Assembly: GCF_030519375.1 (NCBI RefSeq)
Contig: NZ_JAUMKB010000004.1
Coordinates: forward strand, 186,001 to 250,000
DNA: 64,000 bases
Origin: Mucilaginibacter tolerans
Lineage (GTDB): Bacteria; Bacteroidota; Bacteroidia; Sphingobacteriales; Sphingobacteriaceae
Direction of reading: 5' to 3'
Shown here: piece after piece, positions 10,376 to 20,039 of the stretch
Layout: each line of letters opens with the position of its first letter
How positions within the stretch are numbered: the first letter of the stretch is position 1
Notes under the pieces: model-generated
Database searches by the model: none
What the model was told of the DNA's origin: nothing
Seen by the model: the letters and a program-made list of their open reading frames with translations, nothing else
Translations under genes and position numbers: made by a program

Positions 10376-11443
10376 GAAACCAAATCCAAAACCTCCGCTA
10401 AAGGATTGGTATTTTGCTGCGCTGTACGAAGCATAAAAACGGAAGAAAGCCAGTTCTAACTGAAAACCAATATCGGCGCGAACGCCACTGACCGTGGTTT
10501 CTTTAATATTAATAGGATTCGCGAACGTAGTATAAGTAGGCCCCCCAAGAAGCGTTGCTCCCGTTGTTACGGGGTAATTACCAATGGTTGCCACGTTAGC
10601 ATTGGCAGTGCTGTAGCCGACTGCCAGGAAAGGTGTAAAGAATATCAGTTTTTTTGAAACGATTGCCTGGGCTATGAAGCTATTAAAATGTCCCTCAAAA
10701 TGTTGATTGCTGAAGTCGGTTGATTGCTGTGCATTGGCCGGTTGGGCACCTTGATCTGGTTTTACATCCAACGGTACGCTCATATTAAGCCTGCTGTATC
10801 CAAGTGCAACTGCCAGATCAAAAGGGATCACCATATCCGCTTTTTTACCGACAAAATCCTGAATGATATTATGTTTTAGTCCAACTCCGATCATTGAAAC
10901 ACTACCTACATCGCTCCCAAAGTCGATCCGAGGAATGCCCCTTACTGTAATATCAGTATTTTTTATCAAGCCTATTGTTACTTGTATCTGTGGTGACGGG
11001 ATAATGGATAGCTTTCCTGTAGGCATTTGAAACTCGCTTACCTTTTGATGATTATCATCATACACATTCAGCGTAGGTGGTGTGCCATTTTTATCACCCG
11101 CAAATGTTGGTGCGATGGTTTGTGTCGGATCCTGCGGCCCTAAATGATTAGATAAGCCGATTTTTGTTACGTCAAAAGTTTTATCAGATGATGGAACCAG
11201 CGCACCTGTTCCGCTTACGCGGATATCAAAATGAAGCAGTTTTTTTGTTTTAGCAGTGTTAGTCCAGTTACTATTCATGCCGGTACCAAATCCTTTAAAA
11301 AGAGGGTCGGCGTACGCATTTAATAGCTTTGTAGCATCATCAGGTCCGGCTTTGATCAGGCCGGAAAATGCACTTTGGGCCGATGCTTTGTAAGCGGTAA
11401 ATAAAATAGCAATTACAACTAACAGGGGCTTAAGTCTTTTCAT
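10373..11443 (-). CDS. DUF6588 family protein, probable outer-membrane barrel
   Basis: A 356-residue exported protein: signal peptide MKRLKPLLVVIAILFTAYKASA, then QSAFSG. The mature part has alternating beta strands with aromatic ends and closes with FRFYASYSAAKYQSFSGGFGFGF, a C-terminal strand typical of outer-membrane beta-barrels. It resembles the DUF6588 family of Bacteroidota; function unknown. It is divergent from rluD and 9 bp upstream of the ACC deaminase-like gene. Confidence 0.75.
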   Translation of the reverse strand: MKRLKPLLVVIAILFTAYKASAQSAFSGLIKAGPDDATKLLNAYADPLFKGFGTGMNSNWTNTAKTKKLLHFDIRVSGTGALVPSSDKTFDVTKIGLSNHLGPQDPTQTIAPTFAGDKNGTPPTLNVYDDNHQKVSEFQMPTGKLSIIPSPQIQVTIGLIKNTDITVRGIPRIDFGSDVGSVSMIGVGLKHNIIQDFVGKKADMVIPFDLAVALGYSRLNMSVPLDVKPDQGAQPANAQQSTDFSNQHFEGHFNSFIAQAIVSKKLIFFTPFLAVGYSTANANVATIGNYPVTTGATLLGGPTYTTFANPINIKETTVSGVRADIGFQLELAFFRFYASYSAAKYQSFSGGFGFGF

Positions 11444-11490
11444 AATTTTTGTTTGTAGCGTGTATAAATAATTAATAGTATAAAAACGAG

Positions 11491-11498
11491 TATTTTTG
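11491..11498 (+). promoter_or_regulatory. putative -7 element of rluD
   Basis: TATTTTTG (TAnnTTTG) ends 5 nt before the ATG at 11504, so the transcript should be leaderless or nearly so. Confidence 0.5.
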
Positions 11499-11503
11499 CT
11501 GCA

Positions 11504-12541
11504 ATGATAACTGAAAACGAGCTACCGGAGCAGGAAGAACAGGATTTATACGAACATTTACGAATTTTGGTTGATAAAGGCCAGTCTTTACTGCGTATCG
11601 ATAAATTTTTGATGCACCGTATCGAGAATGCTTCGCGCAACCGTATTCAGAACGCAATTGAGCAGGGAAACGTACTGGTTAATGACAAAACCGTAAAAGC
11701 CAGTTACAAAGTAAAGCCGCTCGATATCATTTCGGTAGTGTTGCCTCATCCGCCTCGTGATACGGAGGTTTACCCCGAAGAACTACCGCTAAATATCATT
11801 TATGAAGACGATGATGTGCTGGTGGTAAATAAGGAGGCAGGTATGGTAGTGCATCCGGGTTATAATAACTATACCGGTACATTGGTTAATGGCTTGGTCT
11901 TCCATTTTCAGCAATTGCCTACTTTACCGGGAAATGATGGTAGGCCTGGTTTGGTTCACCGGATTGATAAGGATACTTCGGGCCTGTTGCTTATCAGTAA
12001 GAATGAGCGCTCCATGACCTACCTGGCGCGCCAGTTTTTTGAGCATACCATCACCCGGAAATATATTGCTTTGGTTTGGGGAGATATAGAGCATGACGGG
12101 ACTGTCACGGGATATATTGGCCGCAGTGTCAGCGACAGGCGTGTAATGGCCATTTATGACGACCCTGAGAAAGGGAAATGGTCGGTTACACACTACAGAG
12201 TTTTGGAGCGGTTGAATTATGTAACATTAGTCGAGTGTCAATTGGAAACTGGCCGGACGCATCAGATCAGGGCACACATGAAACATATTGGGCACCCATT
12301 ATTCAGCGACGCAACTTATGGAGGTGATAAGATCATCAAAGGCACAGTTTTTAGCAAATACAAGCAATTTGTTGAGAATTGTTTTGAGCTAATGCCACGC
12401 CAGGCACTTCATGCGCAAACATTAGGTTTTACGCATCCAAGCACAAAAAAATACATGCATTTCGAAGCCCCTTTACCTCAGGACTTTGAATCTGTGTTGC
12501 AAAAATGGCGTAAATATTCTGCGATAGATGTGAGAACTTAG
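11504..12541 (+). CDS. rluD: RluA/RluD family 23S rRNA pseudouridine synthase
   Basis: Isomerises uridines in helix 69 of 23S rRNA if truly RluD. The 345-residue protein has an N-terminal S4 RNA-binding domain (about residues 30-85) and an RluA catalytic domain with VHRIDKDTSGLLL, catalytic Asp155, and ETGRTHQIRAHMKHIGHPL. The last codons and the TAG stop lie in the edge of a TTTGAGA-type palindromic repeat (12538-12633), so the C-terminal tail may have been shaped by the repeat. It is divergent from the DUF6588 gene. Confidence 0.9.
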   Translation: MITENELPEQEEQDLYEHLRILVDKGQSLLRIDKFLMHRIENASRNRIQNAIEQGNVLVNDKTVKASYKVKPLDIISVVLPHPPRDTEVYPEELPLNIIYEDDDVLVVNKEAGMVVHPGYNNYTGTLVNGLVFHFQQLPTLPGNDGRPGLVHRIDKDTSGLLLISKNERSMTYLARQFFEHTITRKYIALVWGDIEHDGTVTGYIGRSVSDRRVMAIYDDPEKGKWSVTHYRVLERLNYVTLVECQLETGRTHQIRAHMKHIGHPLFSDATYGGDKIIKGTVFSKYKQFVENCFELMPRQALHAQTLGFTHPSTKKYMHFEAPLPQDFESVLQKWRKYSAIDVRT

Positions 12542-12623
12542 ATTTGAGATATGAGAACAAAAAGCCATAAATAGTCTTAAATTAATGCGATGTGCAAATT
12601 CTCAAATCTCATGTCTCAAATCT
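12540..12623. repeat. intergenic palindrome, CTCAAATCT family
   Basis: Arms AGATTTGAGATATGAGA (12540-12556) and TCTCATGTCTCAAATCT (12607-12623) pair at 16 of 17 positions. Further degenerate CTCAAATCT words continue to 12633. It provides the rluD stop codon and ends just before the next gene. The same words occur inside valS at 29980-30016. Confidence 0.8.
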
Positions 12624-12636
12624 AAAATCTAATAAA

Positions 12637-13479
12637 ATGATGCCTTTATTTATCAACTTTAATGGCGAATTGCTCCCTGGCGATAGTCGTTTGCTTACGA
12701 CGGCCAACCGTGCCTTTAGGTATGGCGATGGTTTGTTTGAAAGCATGAGGTTGATGAAGGGACATTTGAAATTTGCCGATCAGCATGCCGACCGTCTTCA
12801 ACGCGGGATGAAGGCCCTGAAAATTGACGGCTACTCGCAAATGGATAGCTGGTTTTTGAAGGAAAAAGTGGAGCAACTGGCCACCCGTAATAAAATAAAG
12901 CACGGTAGATTGCGGCTAACGGTCTTTCGTGACGCCGAGGGTCTTTATGCGCCAACTCAAAACAAAATGGCTTATTGCCTGGAGTTGCAGCCGATGGACG
13001 AGCCCCGTTATTTTTTGAATGATAAGGGCCTGATTATGGACATTTTTACCGAAGTAACCAAGCCCACCAACTTCCTGTCGAACATCAAAACCTGCAATTC
13101 ACTGATCTATGTGCTGGCGGGGATATTCAAAACACAGAATCGGCTGGATGATGCTTTTCTGCTCAATCAAAACGGATCATTATGTGAGGCGAGCAGCTCG
13201 AATATATTTGTGTGGTATAAAAGTCATTTATACACCCCGGCATTAAGTGAAGGTTGTGTAGAAGGTGTAATGCGGCAGATCGTGATCAAACTGGCCAAAC
13301 AAAGCAATATTCCATTCACCGAGGCGCAGATCAACCCGGACATTTTATATGAAGCCGATGAGGTTTTTCTGACCAATGCTACCAAAGGCATCCAATGGGT
13401 GATGGGTTTTGGTGTGAAACGCTATTTCAATCAGCTAAGCAAAGGGTTGATAGGGGAGCTCAATAAGTTAGAGCATTAG
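12637..13479 (+). CDS. class IV PLP aminotransferase (IlvE/PabC-like)
   Basis: Fold-type IV PLP enzyme, 280 residues from the ATG at 12637. [11 protein letters not shown] (about residues 25-35), PLP-lysine Lys151 in SNIKTCNSL, and the [12 protein letters not shown] and [10 protein letters not shown] segments fit the branched-chain aminotransferase/aminodeoxychorismate lyase group. The short single domain suits PabC-like lyases as well as transaminases, so the substrate is open. A GTG frame opening at 12592 would add residues read from the palindromic repeat and is rejected; a second ATG follows at 12640. Its 3' end overlaps the convergent DUF3050 gene by 4 bp. Confidence 0.85.
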   Translation: MMPLFINFNGELLPGDSRLLTTANRAFRYGDGLFESMRLMKGHLKFADQHADRLQRGMKALKIDGYSQMDSWFLKEKVEQLATRNKIKHGRLRLTVFRDAEGLYAPTQNKMAYCLELQPMDEPRYFLNDKGLIMDIFTEVTKPTNFLSNIKTCNSLIYVLAGIFKTQNRLDDAFLLNQNGSLCEASSSNIFVWYKSHLYTPALSEGCVEGVMRQIVIKLAKQSNIPFTEAQINPDILYEADEVFLTNATKGIQWVMGFGVKRYFNQLSKGLIGELNKLEH

Positions 13480-14273
13480 ATGCTTGCCGCCACCTGTATT
13501 TCATTCAATATCCCATACCACAAAGCAATACGTTCCTTCAGCGATTCTTTTACAGCATCTGTAGCGTGCATCCATTTGGCATCATCATCGTCACACAGTT
13601 CAGCTGTCATTTGGTAGGCCAATTGCGAATGATGTTCGCCATCTACCTCGATGTGACGTTCGAGGTAATAGAGTAGGGTATTAACCTTACCTGGAAATTG
13701 TTGGCTAATCTCTTTCACCATCCTGATAAACATGCCGGGTATCAGATCCTCGCGCCCAAAAGTAAATACTGCAGCACATAAATAATCTTTCCTCGTATCG
13801 ATGACATCGAACGTATGCTGAACAAATTTGCGTGCCACCTGGGGTATATCAGCTATGATCAATGCCTCATCGATATTTTTACCGCCATTCAGCTCAGCAA
13901 AAAGATTGTTGATGCCATTATCATTACAGCCGGCTTGCTGCATTGCTTGTTTGTATATCTCAAAGTGACTGATACGGTTGCCTTCGGCATCTACATCACT
14001 TTCTTCGCCCAGAACAATCTCATTGATCAGGTAACGGGTATTGGCGTTTCCAACAGGCATCCAGGGAACATCCGTACAGGTAAGCTTTTGTTGTAGTGAT
14101 TTTAGCAGTGACATGAAATCCCATACGGCGAAAACGTGGTGTTCCATGAAAATGCGCAAGTCGTCAATAGTGCGGATGTTCTTGTAAAGATCATGGCCGG
14201 TAAGCTGCTGGCGCAGCGGTTCAATTTCGGCCCTTAACTGTTCTATTCTTGCGGATTGCCCGTTTGTCATCAT
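13476..14273 (-). CDS. DUF3050 family, heme-oxygenase-like fold protein
   Basis: 265 residues resembling the DUF3050 family, all-helical and related to the heme-oxygenase-like fold. Histidines recur at helix positions typical of the superfamily: [13 protein letters not shown] near residue 50 and [18 protein letters not shown] in the C-terminal third. Such folds may bind a di-metal or heme cofactor, but no reaction is known. Two adjacent ATGs (14273, 14270) are possible. A TATTTTTG -7 element lies 4 nt upstream. Confidence 0.8.
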   Translation of the reverse strand: MMTNGQSARIEQLRAEIEPLRQQLTGHDLYKNIRTIDDLRIFMEHHVFAVWDFMSLLKSLQQKLTCTDVPWMPVGNANTRYLINEIVLGEESDVDAEGNRISHFEIYKQAMQQAGCNDNGINNLFAELNGGKNIDEALIIADIPQVARKFVQHTFDVIDTRKDYLCAAVFTFGREDLIPGMFIRMVKEISQQFPGKVNTLLYYLERHIEVDGEHHSQLAYQMTAELCDDDDAKWMHATDAVKESLKERIALWYGILNEIQVAASI

Positions 14274-14277
14274 CGCG

Positions 14278-14285
14278 CAAAAATA
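14278..14285 (-). promoter_or_regulatory. putative -7 element of the DUF3050 gene
   Basis: The minus strand reads TATTTTTG, 4 nt before the ATG at 14273; a near-leaderless transcript is implied. Confidence 0.5.
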
Positions 14286-14343
14286 GATTTTAATAGGTGT
14301 GTCGTAAGAAGATTGTTTATTTATGACGTTAAATTGATTTGAG

Positions 14344-15261
14344 TTACAATCTCACGCCCCTTAAAAATTCCTCAATGCCCATACGCTTTTTACCTTCCAA
14401 CTGAACATCCGTCAAATGGACAAAACCATCCGTTGCCGAGACTTTTAAAAAGGTGCGGTTGTCTGAGAAAAACTCACCGGGCTGTTCGCCTGTTTCGGCC
14501 AGTTCATATTCAGCACCGAATACTTTTAATATTTTATCATTTAACATGGTGTAGGCTGTGGGGTATGGACTAAGTCCCCTTATGAAATTGTAGACCTTTT
14601 CTGCTGGTTGGTTCCAGTTAATATTGCAATCTTCCTTAAATATCTTGGGTGCATGCTTTAGTTCGATGCCTTCAGCCAAATGTTCCTGCGGATTTTCTGT
14701 ATAACGGCCACTTTCTACGGCTTTTACAGTTTTAACCAATAATCCCGCGCCTTTATCCATCAGGCGATCGTGCAATTCTCCGGCAGTTTCATGGCCTGTT
14801 AAGGTGATCTTTTCGGTAAATAAGATATGCCCGGTATCGATCTCTTGCTTCAGGAAGAAAGTAGTCACCCCACTTTCTTTTTCGCCATTGATGAGTACCC
14901 AATTTATTGGCGCAGCGCCACGGTACTGAGGTAATAATGAGGCATGCAGATTAATAGTACCCAGGGGTGGCATACTCCAAACAACCTCAGGCAGCATGCG
15001 AAAAGCAACCACTACTTGCAGATCAGCGCGTAAAGCCCTCAGTTCTTCCAGAAACTGTTCATCTTTTAGTTTTACTGGCTGAAGCACCTTTAGGCCATTG
15101 GCTAGCGCATATTGTTTTACGGCACTTTCGCTCATCTTTTGTCCGCGGCCTGCAGGTTTATCCGGTGCAGTAACCACTCCAACAATATCGCTTCCGGATT
15201 CGATCAGCGCCTCCAATGATGCTACTGCAAATTCGGGTGTGCCCATAAAAACAATTCTCAT
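14344..15261 (-). CDS. fmt: methionyl-tRNA formyltransferase
   Basis: Formylates Met-tRNAfMet using 10-formyltetrahydrofolate for translation initiation. The 305 residues are of normal length. Catalytic residues are all present: Asn104 and His106 in [13 protein letters not shown] and Asp142 in QEIDTGHIL. The C-terminal OB-like tRNA-binding domain follows from about residue 205. It stands between the DUF3050 and NamZ-like genes on the same strand; the 70-bp gap to DUF3050 shows no clear terminator. Confidence 0.96.
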   Translation of the reverse strand: MRIVFMGTPEFAVASLEALIESGSDIVGVVTAPDKPAGRGQKMSESAVKQYALANGLKVLQPVKLKDEQFLEELRALRADLQVVVAFRMLPEVVWSMPPLGTINLHASLLPQYRGAAPINWVLINGEKESGVTTFFLKQEIDTGHILFTEKITLTGHETAGELHDRLMDKGAGLLVKTVKAVESGRYTENPQEHLAEGIELKHAPKIFKEDCNINWNQPAEKVYNFIRGLSPYPTAYTMLNDKILKVFGAEYELAETGEQPGEFFSDNRTFLKVSATDGFVHLTDVQLEGKKRMGIEEFLRGVRL

Positions 15262-15304
15262 ATGCGGTATAGGTGTTTTAAGTTATGATAAATGCTTTTT
15301 TTTG

Positions 15305-16483
15305 TTAATTATATAATAGATACTTCTTTCGCATCTCTTTATACCTGCTCAGCGCCGGTTCCCAGCTTTTTCGTATCTCCTCTTCACTTTTTCCGGCCTC
15401 AATCTGCTTCCTTAGCTCATCTGTTCCGGCCAGTTTGGTAAAATATGCATTGAAAAAATGTTCCTTATCAGGAAACACATCATATAGCTTTTTCAGCCAC
15501 AATATATCGATTTTTTTGCTGATTCTGAACTGGTTTACGTCGTAACCTCTAAGATCGATACCAAAACAAAGTTTGTCTTTTTGTGGCGGATCCTCACTCA
15601 TACCCGGAATGCTTATTGGTGTAAAAGCGAATCTGAATTGCTTATTTAAAGATGGATGGCCCAATACCTGGAAGGGTACCAAAGTACCGCGGCCCAAACT
15701 CACAGCAGTTCCTTCAAACAAGCAAATGCTCGGATAAAGTAATATAGAGTGTGCTGTATTTAAATTTGGCGAAGGGTTAATCGGCAAAGTATAAGGGGTA
15801 TTATGACTATATCCCGCTACTTTGATGATTTTTAGCTTGCATTTCACGTGATTTTTAAGCCACCCCTCGCCATTAATCATCTTTGCATATTCGGCAATAG
15901 TTAATCCGTGTACTATGGGTAACTGGTCAAGCCCGACGAATGACCGATAAGTAGTATCCAGCACTGGGCCGTCAACATAAAACCCATTGGGATTAGGCCG
16001 GTCCAGGATCATCAGTTCAATATGATTTTCGGCGCAAGCTTCCATTACGTAATGTAGGGTAGAGAGGTATGTGTAAAACCGTGCGCCAACATCCTGAATA
16101 TCAAATACCACCAGGTTTAGTCCTTGCAAATCAGCGGAGGTGGGCTTATAGTGCTTTCCGTACAGGGAGATTGCCGGTATGCCGGTTTGAGGGTCCATGG
16201 TATCATCCACAGAAGCACCGTTGCTAGCTGTTCCGCGGAATCCATGTTCAGGTCCGAATATCTTTTTAATGCGAATGCCAAGTTTTAATAGACTATCTAC
16301 ACTGGATACCTGATTTTTACCAATCACCGAGGTTTGGTTGACCACCATGCCGATGTTCTTATTTTTCAGGTAGTTCACATAAAGCTCAGTCTGGTCGGCA
16401 CCTGTCCGCAGCGCTCCCTGCGCCCGGAGAAACCCGGGTAAGGTTATAGCGGATAAAAATATAATCAGCCGCAGTCGTTTCAT
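15305..16483 (-). CDS. DUF1343 / NamZ-like exo-beta-N-acetylmuramidase, secreted
   Basis: Family whose characterised members (NamZ) release terminal MurNAc from peptidoglycan fragments. 392 residues from the ATG at 16483, which begins a signal peptide (MKRLRLIIFLSAITLPGFLRA, cut before QGAL). Family motifs include GMVVNQTSVIGKN, FGPEHGFRGTASNGA, FDIQDVGARFYTYLSTL, MILDRPNPNG and SLGRGTLVPFQVLGHP. The longer frame from 16513 adds ten residues before the signal peptide and is not preferred. Function is probably cell-wall recycling in the periplasm; substrate specificity is inferred from the family. Confidence 0.88.
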   Translation of the reverse strand: MKRLRLIIFLSAITLPGFLRAQGALRTGADQTELYVNYLKNKNIGMVVNQTSVIGKNQVSSVDSLLKLGIRIKKIFGPEHGFRGTASNGASVDDTMDPQTGIPAISLYGKHYKPTSADLQGLNLVVFDIQDVGARFYTYLSTLHYVMEACAENHIELMILDRPNPNGFYVDGPVLDTTYRSFVGLDQLPIVHGLTIAEYAKMINGEGWLKNHVKCKLKIIKVAGYSHNTPYTLPINPSPNLNTAHSILLYPSICLFEGTAVSLGRGTLVPFQVLGHPSLNKQFRFAFTPISIPGMSEDPPQKDKLCFGIDLRGYDVNQFRISKKIDILWLKKLYDVFPDKEHFFNAYFTKLAGTDELRKQIEAGKSEEEIRKSWEPALSRYKEMRKKYLLYN

Positions 16484-16556
16484 AGATAAGCCGTTTGGTA
16501 AATTATACTGCATAAATACGGATAAAGTCGGAGCATTTCACCCGAAATCTGCATAT

Positions 16557-17804
16557 TTGCTAAAGTACAAAAATCATTCTGCATTGAGTTTCGCCTCATT
16601 TATATCTGCCCGTATTTCGTTCCAGTCGAACCGCACTTTTTCTAAACTGATCGTGCGTATAGCTATAGTCGGTATCATGCTGGGTTTAGGGGTAATGATC
16701 TTAACCGTTGCCGTCATCAGAGGGTTTAAAACAGAGATCAAGCAAAAAGTGCGGGGCTTTTCAGGTGATATCCTGGTACAGAAATTCGATAATAATTATT
16801 CCGATCAGAACTCACCTATTAATGTCGATAATGCCTTTGTAAAGAAAGTACAGGCAAGTTCCTTATTCACTCATATAATGCCTATTGCCACCAAGCCGGG
16901 AATCATTAAAACCCGTACTGAGATAGAAGGGGTAGTGGTAAAAGGGGTAGATAAAAATTATGACTGGACTTTTTTCAAGAAGACTTTGGTCACGGGCAAA
17001 ATGATCGATTTTAGCGATACGACTTTGGCTCAAAAGCAAATCATGATTTCAAGCTATACCGCAAGCCGGCTGAACCTGAAAGTAGGCGATAAATTCCTGA
17101 TGTATTTTGTGCAAGAACCATTGAAAAAACGGCCATTTACCATTGTTGGGATATTTGATGTGGGAGTGGAGGATATCGATAAAACCTTTGTTGTAGGCGA
17201 TCTCTCGTTGCTAGTGAAGCTCAATAACTGGAATCCCGACGAAATAGGAGGATATGAATTGCGTGTGGCCGATTTTGACCATGTTGATGAAGCAAACGAT
17301 TTTTTGAGTGATAAGATGCCGCTAAAACTGAAATCATATACAGTTAGTGACATTTATCCAACCATTTTTGAGTGGCTGAAACTATTGGATGTAAATGCAC
17401 AGGTAATGCTTGTGTTGATGCTTATTGTTGCTACCATCAATATGATCTCGGCGCTATTGATTATGATTCTCGAGCGTACTTCAATGATTGGCATATTCAA
17501 AGCCATGGGTGCGGGTAACTGGGTTATACAAAAAATATTCCTTTATAATGCTTCTTATTTAATCGGTCTGGGGCTGTTACTGGGAAATATCTTCGGTTTA
17601 GGCATAGGCTTGTTCCAATCGGCTACACATTTCTTTAAACTGGACGAGGCATCCTATTACATGAAATTTGTACCGATAGAAGTACATTGGCTTGATATTG
17701 TTTTGCTAAATATTGGCACACTGGTGATATGCGTTTTGGTATTGATCGTGCCATCGACACTGGTAACCAAAATATCCCCGGTAAAAGCCATCCGTTTTAA
17801 ATAA
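16557..17804 (+). CDS. LolC/LolE-type ABC transporter permease (FtsX/MacB fold)
   Basis: Inner-membrane permease that in related systems extracts lipoproteins for export to the outer membrane. 415 residues: one membrane segment after RTFSKLIVRIAIVGIMLGLG (about residues 25-50), a large periplasmic domain, and three C-terminal membrane segments starting near residue 280 with the FtsX-like ISALLIMILERTSMIGIFKAMGA. There is no ATG near the conserved N-terminus; TTG codons at 16557 and 16584 are both possible and 16584 (SFASFISARISF) aligns best with family starts. No ATPase or LolA gene is adjacent. The TAA stop lies in the arm of a large palindrome (17800-17901). Confidence 0.85.
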   Translation: MLKYKNHSALSFASFISARISFQSNRTFSKLIVRIAIVGIMLGLGVMILTVAVIRGFKTEIKQKVRGFSGDILVQKFDNNYSDQNSPINVDNAFVKKVQASSLFTHIMPIATKPGIIKTRTEIEGVVVKGVDKNYDWTFFKKTLVTGKMIDFSDTTLAQKQIMISSYTASRLNLKVGDKFLMYFVQEPLKKRPFTIVGIFDVGVEDIDKTFVVGDLSLLVKLNNWNPDEIGGYELRVADFDHVDEANDFLSDKMPLKLKSYTVSDIYPTIFEWLKLLDVNAQVMLVLMLIVATINMISALLIMILERTSMIGIFKAMGAGNWVIQKIFLYNASYLIGLGLLLGNIFGLGIGLFQSATHFFKLDEASYYMKFVPIEVHWLDIVLLNIGTLVICVLVLIVPSTLVTKISPVKAIRFK

Positions 17805-17901
17805 GAACACGATTCTTGGATTTTAGAGATTGGTCAGGATTACAACTACTTCAACCAGGAATCTTATAGATCAATTCAAATCCCGTAATCGTGTTCTTAT
17901 T
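17800..17901. repeat. 102-bp palindrome between convergent genes
   Basis: Arms AATAAGAACACGATT (17800-17814) and AATCGTGTTCTTATT (17887-17901) are perfect inverted repeats. The interior keeps weaker symmetry (GGATTT words, GATC). Both convergent stop codons (TAA at 17802-17804 and at 17899-17897) are inside the arms. It probably also acts as a bidirectional terminator. Confidence 0.85.
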
Positions 17902-19333
17902 TTCGCCTTCCCGGGAAATTAAATTTAAGATTCACTCCGCCTGAACCGAATTTTATCTGTTGAGCACCCATGCCCTGAATAGGATATTTTACGAATGGCT
18001 CAATGATCAAGTCGTTACCTGCAATCCTGTAACCTGTTCCAAATGAAAAATTCAGCGTTTTTGCAAAGTAAAAACTATTAAAATTTTGCTGTAACGACTG
18101 ATCGGTTGTTTGTGACAGGTTCGAAGCAAACGGTGTTACATAATTATAGGTAGAGGTGTAAGTTTCTTTAATAAAAGTGCCGGAGCTTACACCGATTGAA
18201 ACAAAAGTCGCGCTCTTCGCCGGATTGAACTGGTATTTTAGGTTGATAGGCACTTCCAATCCAACCAGGCTTGCATTGTAATTTTTTAAAGAAGGTGTAG
18301 CTGCTGAGAACCCATTTTTGCTATACGCTTCAGCAGCCAGAGTATTTGATGACACCGATGCATTTGATGCAGCAAGTAATTTTGCCTGTTCTGGAGGAAG
18401 CTGGTTACCATAACTAAGCGAGTTTTGCCCGATAGCCACTCCGGTAGATAAGTTCAGCTTTCTGCTTAGCCTAATATCCGAACTGATACCGAGCCCTTCG
18501 TTTACCCTGTTATTGCTACCCCTTGCATAATTAACATAAGTTGCTGCATATATACCAAACCGCACAGCGCGACCTGAATATTCCTGGGTTTTGGTCTTTT
18601 TATCTTTAGGCACTTCATTGTCTGCAAAAAGGGTTTTGTTTGACTGCTTGGATTGATCCAGCATATTCACTCCATTATTATTTGATTTGGTAACGGCTAA
18701 CGATTGGGTAACGCTATTTATACCGGGATCAATTTTTGCGGCATTGTCGGCTTTTGACATCACAACTGGTTGATTTTCAGAAATATTTGATGGGTTTATA
18801 GCTGCAATGCTTTGACCAGTGATATTATTCGCAGGAGCTCCATTATTAGCAGTTGCTGTTTTATTCCCGGTATTGTTAGCCATCCTATCAGATGTGTTTA
18901 GATGCTCCCGGGCCTTTTTGCTGGTTGTGTTTGTATGTGCACGGGTAGACAATTTGTTATCTGCAAGCAACTGTGTTTGTACGGTATTCATTACACTGTC
19001 AGCGGCCTTATCACTATCGGCGTTCTTATTATTAACTACGTTATTATCTTTTTGAGGTTCAATACTTTTGATTACAGGATGATTAATGGCCGGTTTATTA
19101 CCTGCCAGTTTGTTCTCTTTTTCAGGGGTTTTATTGATCAGCAGTATTCCTAAAAATAACAATAACACGGCTGCTGCCGAGCTCCACCAGAGCCATGCCA
19201 CAGCGCGTCGGCGGGCCTTTTCAGGATATTTCTCCCTGAGCAGCAGCCAGCCTTCATCGGCGTGTTCGTCATTATAGTTGTCGAACACCTCCCCGATGCG
19301 TTTTTTTAAATCGTTATCCAACGGGTCATCCAT
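17897..19333 (-). CDS. putative anti-sigma-like membrane protein with C-terminal barrel-like domain
   Basis: 478 residues. Residues 1-40 are a soluble acidic/helical stretch as in cytosolic anti-sigma regions; one membrane segment follows (about 45-67, AVAWLWWSSAAAVLLLFLG). Residues 70-250 are an Asn/Lys/Ser-rich low-complexity linker. From about 255 the sequence turns into alternating strands (VRFGIYAATYVNYARG, LSTGVAIGQNSLSYG) and ends in an outer-membrane-protein-like strand (GSGGVNLKFNFPGRRK). The start overlaps the end of the ECF sigma gene by 8 bp, so the two are co-translated partners. Anti-sigma function is inferred from position and topology; no FecR or zinc-finger motif is present. 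Confidence 0.75.
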   Translation of the reverse strand: MDDPLDNDLKKRIGEVFDNYNDEHADEGWLLLREKYPEKARRRAVAWLWWSSAAAVLLLFLGILLINKTPEKENKLAGNKPAINHPVIKSIEPQKDNNVVNNKNADSDKAADSVMNTVQTQLLADNKLSTRAHTNTTSKKAREHLNTSDRMANNTGNKTATANNGAPANNITGQSIAAINPSNISENQPVVMSKADNAAKIDPGINSVTQSLAVTKSNNNGVNMLDQSKQSNKTLFADNEVPKDKKTKTQEYSGRAVRFGIYAATYVNYARGSNNRVNEGLGISSDIRLSRKLNLSTGVAIGQNSLSYGNQLPPEQAKLLAASNASVSSNTLAAEAYSKNGFSAATPSLKNYNASLVGLEVPINLKYQFNPAKSATFVSIGVSSGTFIKETYTSTYNYVTPFASNLSQTTDQSLQQNFNSFYFAKTLNFSFGTGYRIAGNDLIIEPFVKYPIQGMGAQQIKFGSGGVNLKFNFPGRRK

Positions 19334-19880
19334 GATTTTGTGTTTCCGTTTTAATTAATTTTCTCAATTTTTCTTTTGCCCGGCTTAAATACACTCTTGA
19401 AGAACTTGCGGGGATATTCAGCATATCAGCAATTTCATCGTGATTATAGCCGTCTATTTCATATAGGTTGAATATGGTGACTTGTATAGAAGGCAGTTCC
19501 TTCATCATACTTAAAATATCCTGCACACCTAAATTATCAATGGCATTGACATAGCTGATGATCGGTCCGGCATCCTCCAACTCTACATTTAACTGGAATT
19601 TAAGGTCCTTACGCCGCCTGTCGATTGCAGTATTTACCACAATAGTCCGCAGCCATGCTTTAAAAGGTTTAGTGGTATCATAGTTGCCCATTGAGTTGAA
19701 CGCTTTTATAAAAGCGTCATTTACAACTTCTAATGCATCATCCCTTTTAAGGCTATATCGTAGTCCAATCCCCATGGCATAGCCATAGAATTGCTTATAA
19801 AGCAGTTCCTGGTATTTTAAGCTGCCTGCTTTGCATTGCCTTATCAATTCATCTTCGGCAATACGTTGGGGTGGATGCAT
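19326..19880 (-). CDS. ECF-type RNA polymerase sigma factor
   Basis: 184-residue sigma-70 family protein with only regions 2 and 4. Region 2 (about residues 20-95) has ALEVVNDAFIKAFNSMGNYD and FKAWLRTIVVNTAIDRRRKD. Region 4 (about 125-180) has FNLYEIDGYNHDEIADML, then SSSRVYLSRAKEKLRKL. It resembles the sigma factors that sit beside membrane regulators in Sphingobacteria. The overlapping downstream gene is the probable regulatory partner. No -33/-7 motif was identified in the 160 bp upstream, so it may be autoregulated from an ECF-type promoter. Confidence 0.92.
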   Translation of the reverse strand: MHPPQRIAEDELIRQCKAGSLKYQELLYKQFYGYAMGIGLRYSLKRDDALEVVNDAFIKAFNSMGNYDTTKPFKAWLRTIVVNTAIDRRRKDLKFQLNVELEDAGPIISYVNAIDNLGVQDILSMMKELPSIQVTIFNLYEIDGYNHDEIADMLNIPASSSRVYLSRAKEKLRKLIKTETQNHG

Positions 19881-19995
19881 TAAAAAATATTATTCGATCT
19901 ATACTAACTAATTTGATATTCGTAATGGTTACGAAGCAGGCACCAATATCGCTACAATTACTGTAAAAATATTTTGCGTTTTGCGCTTAAAAAAG

Positions 19996-20019
19996 AAAGC
20001 CGGCTATGTTGCCGGCTTT
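19996..20019 (-). terminator. intrinsic terminator of the lipoprotein gene
   Basis: Perfect 9-bp stem AAAGCCGGC/GCCGGCTTT, 6-nt loop, followed on the minus strand by TCTTTTTT. It lies 20 bp after the stop at 20040. Confidence 0.85.
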
Positions 20020-20039
20020 ACTAATGCTGTCCAGTATTG

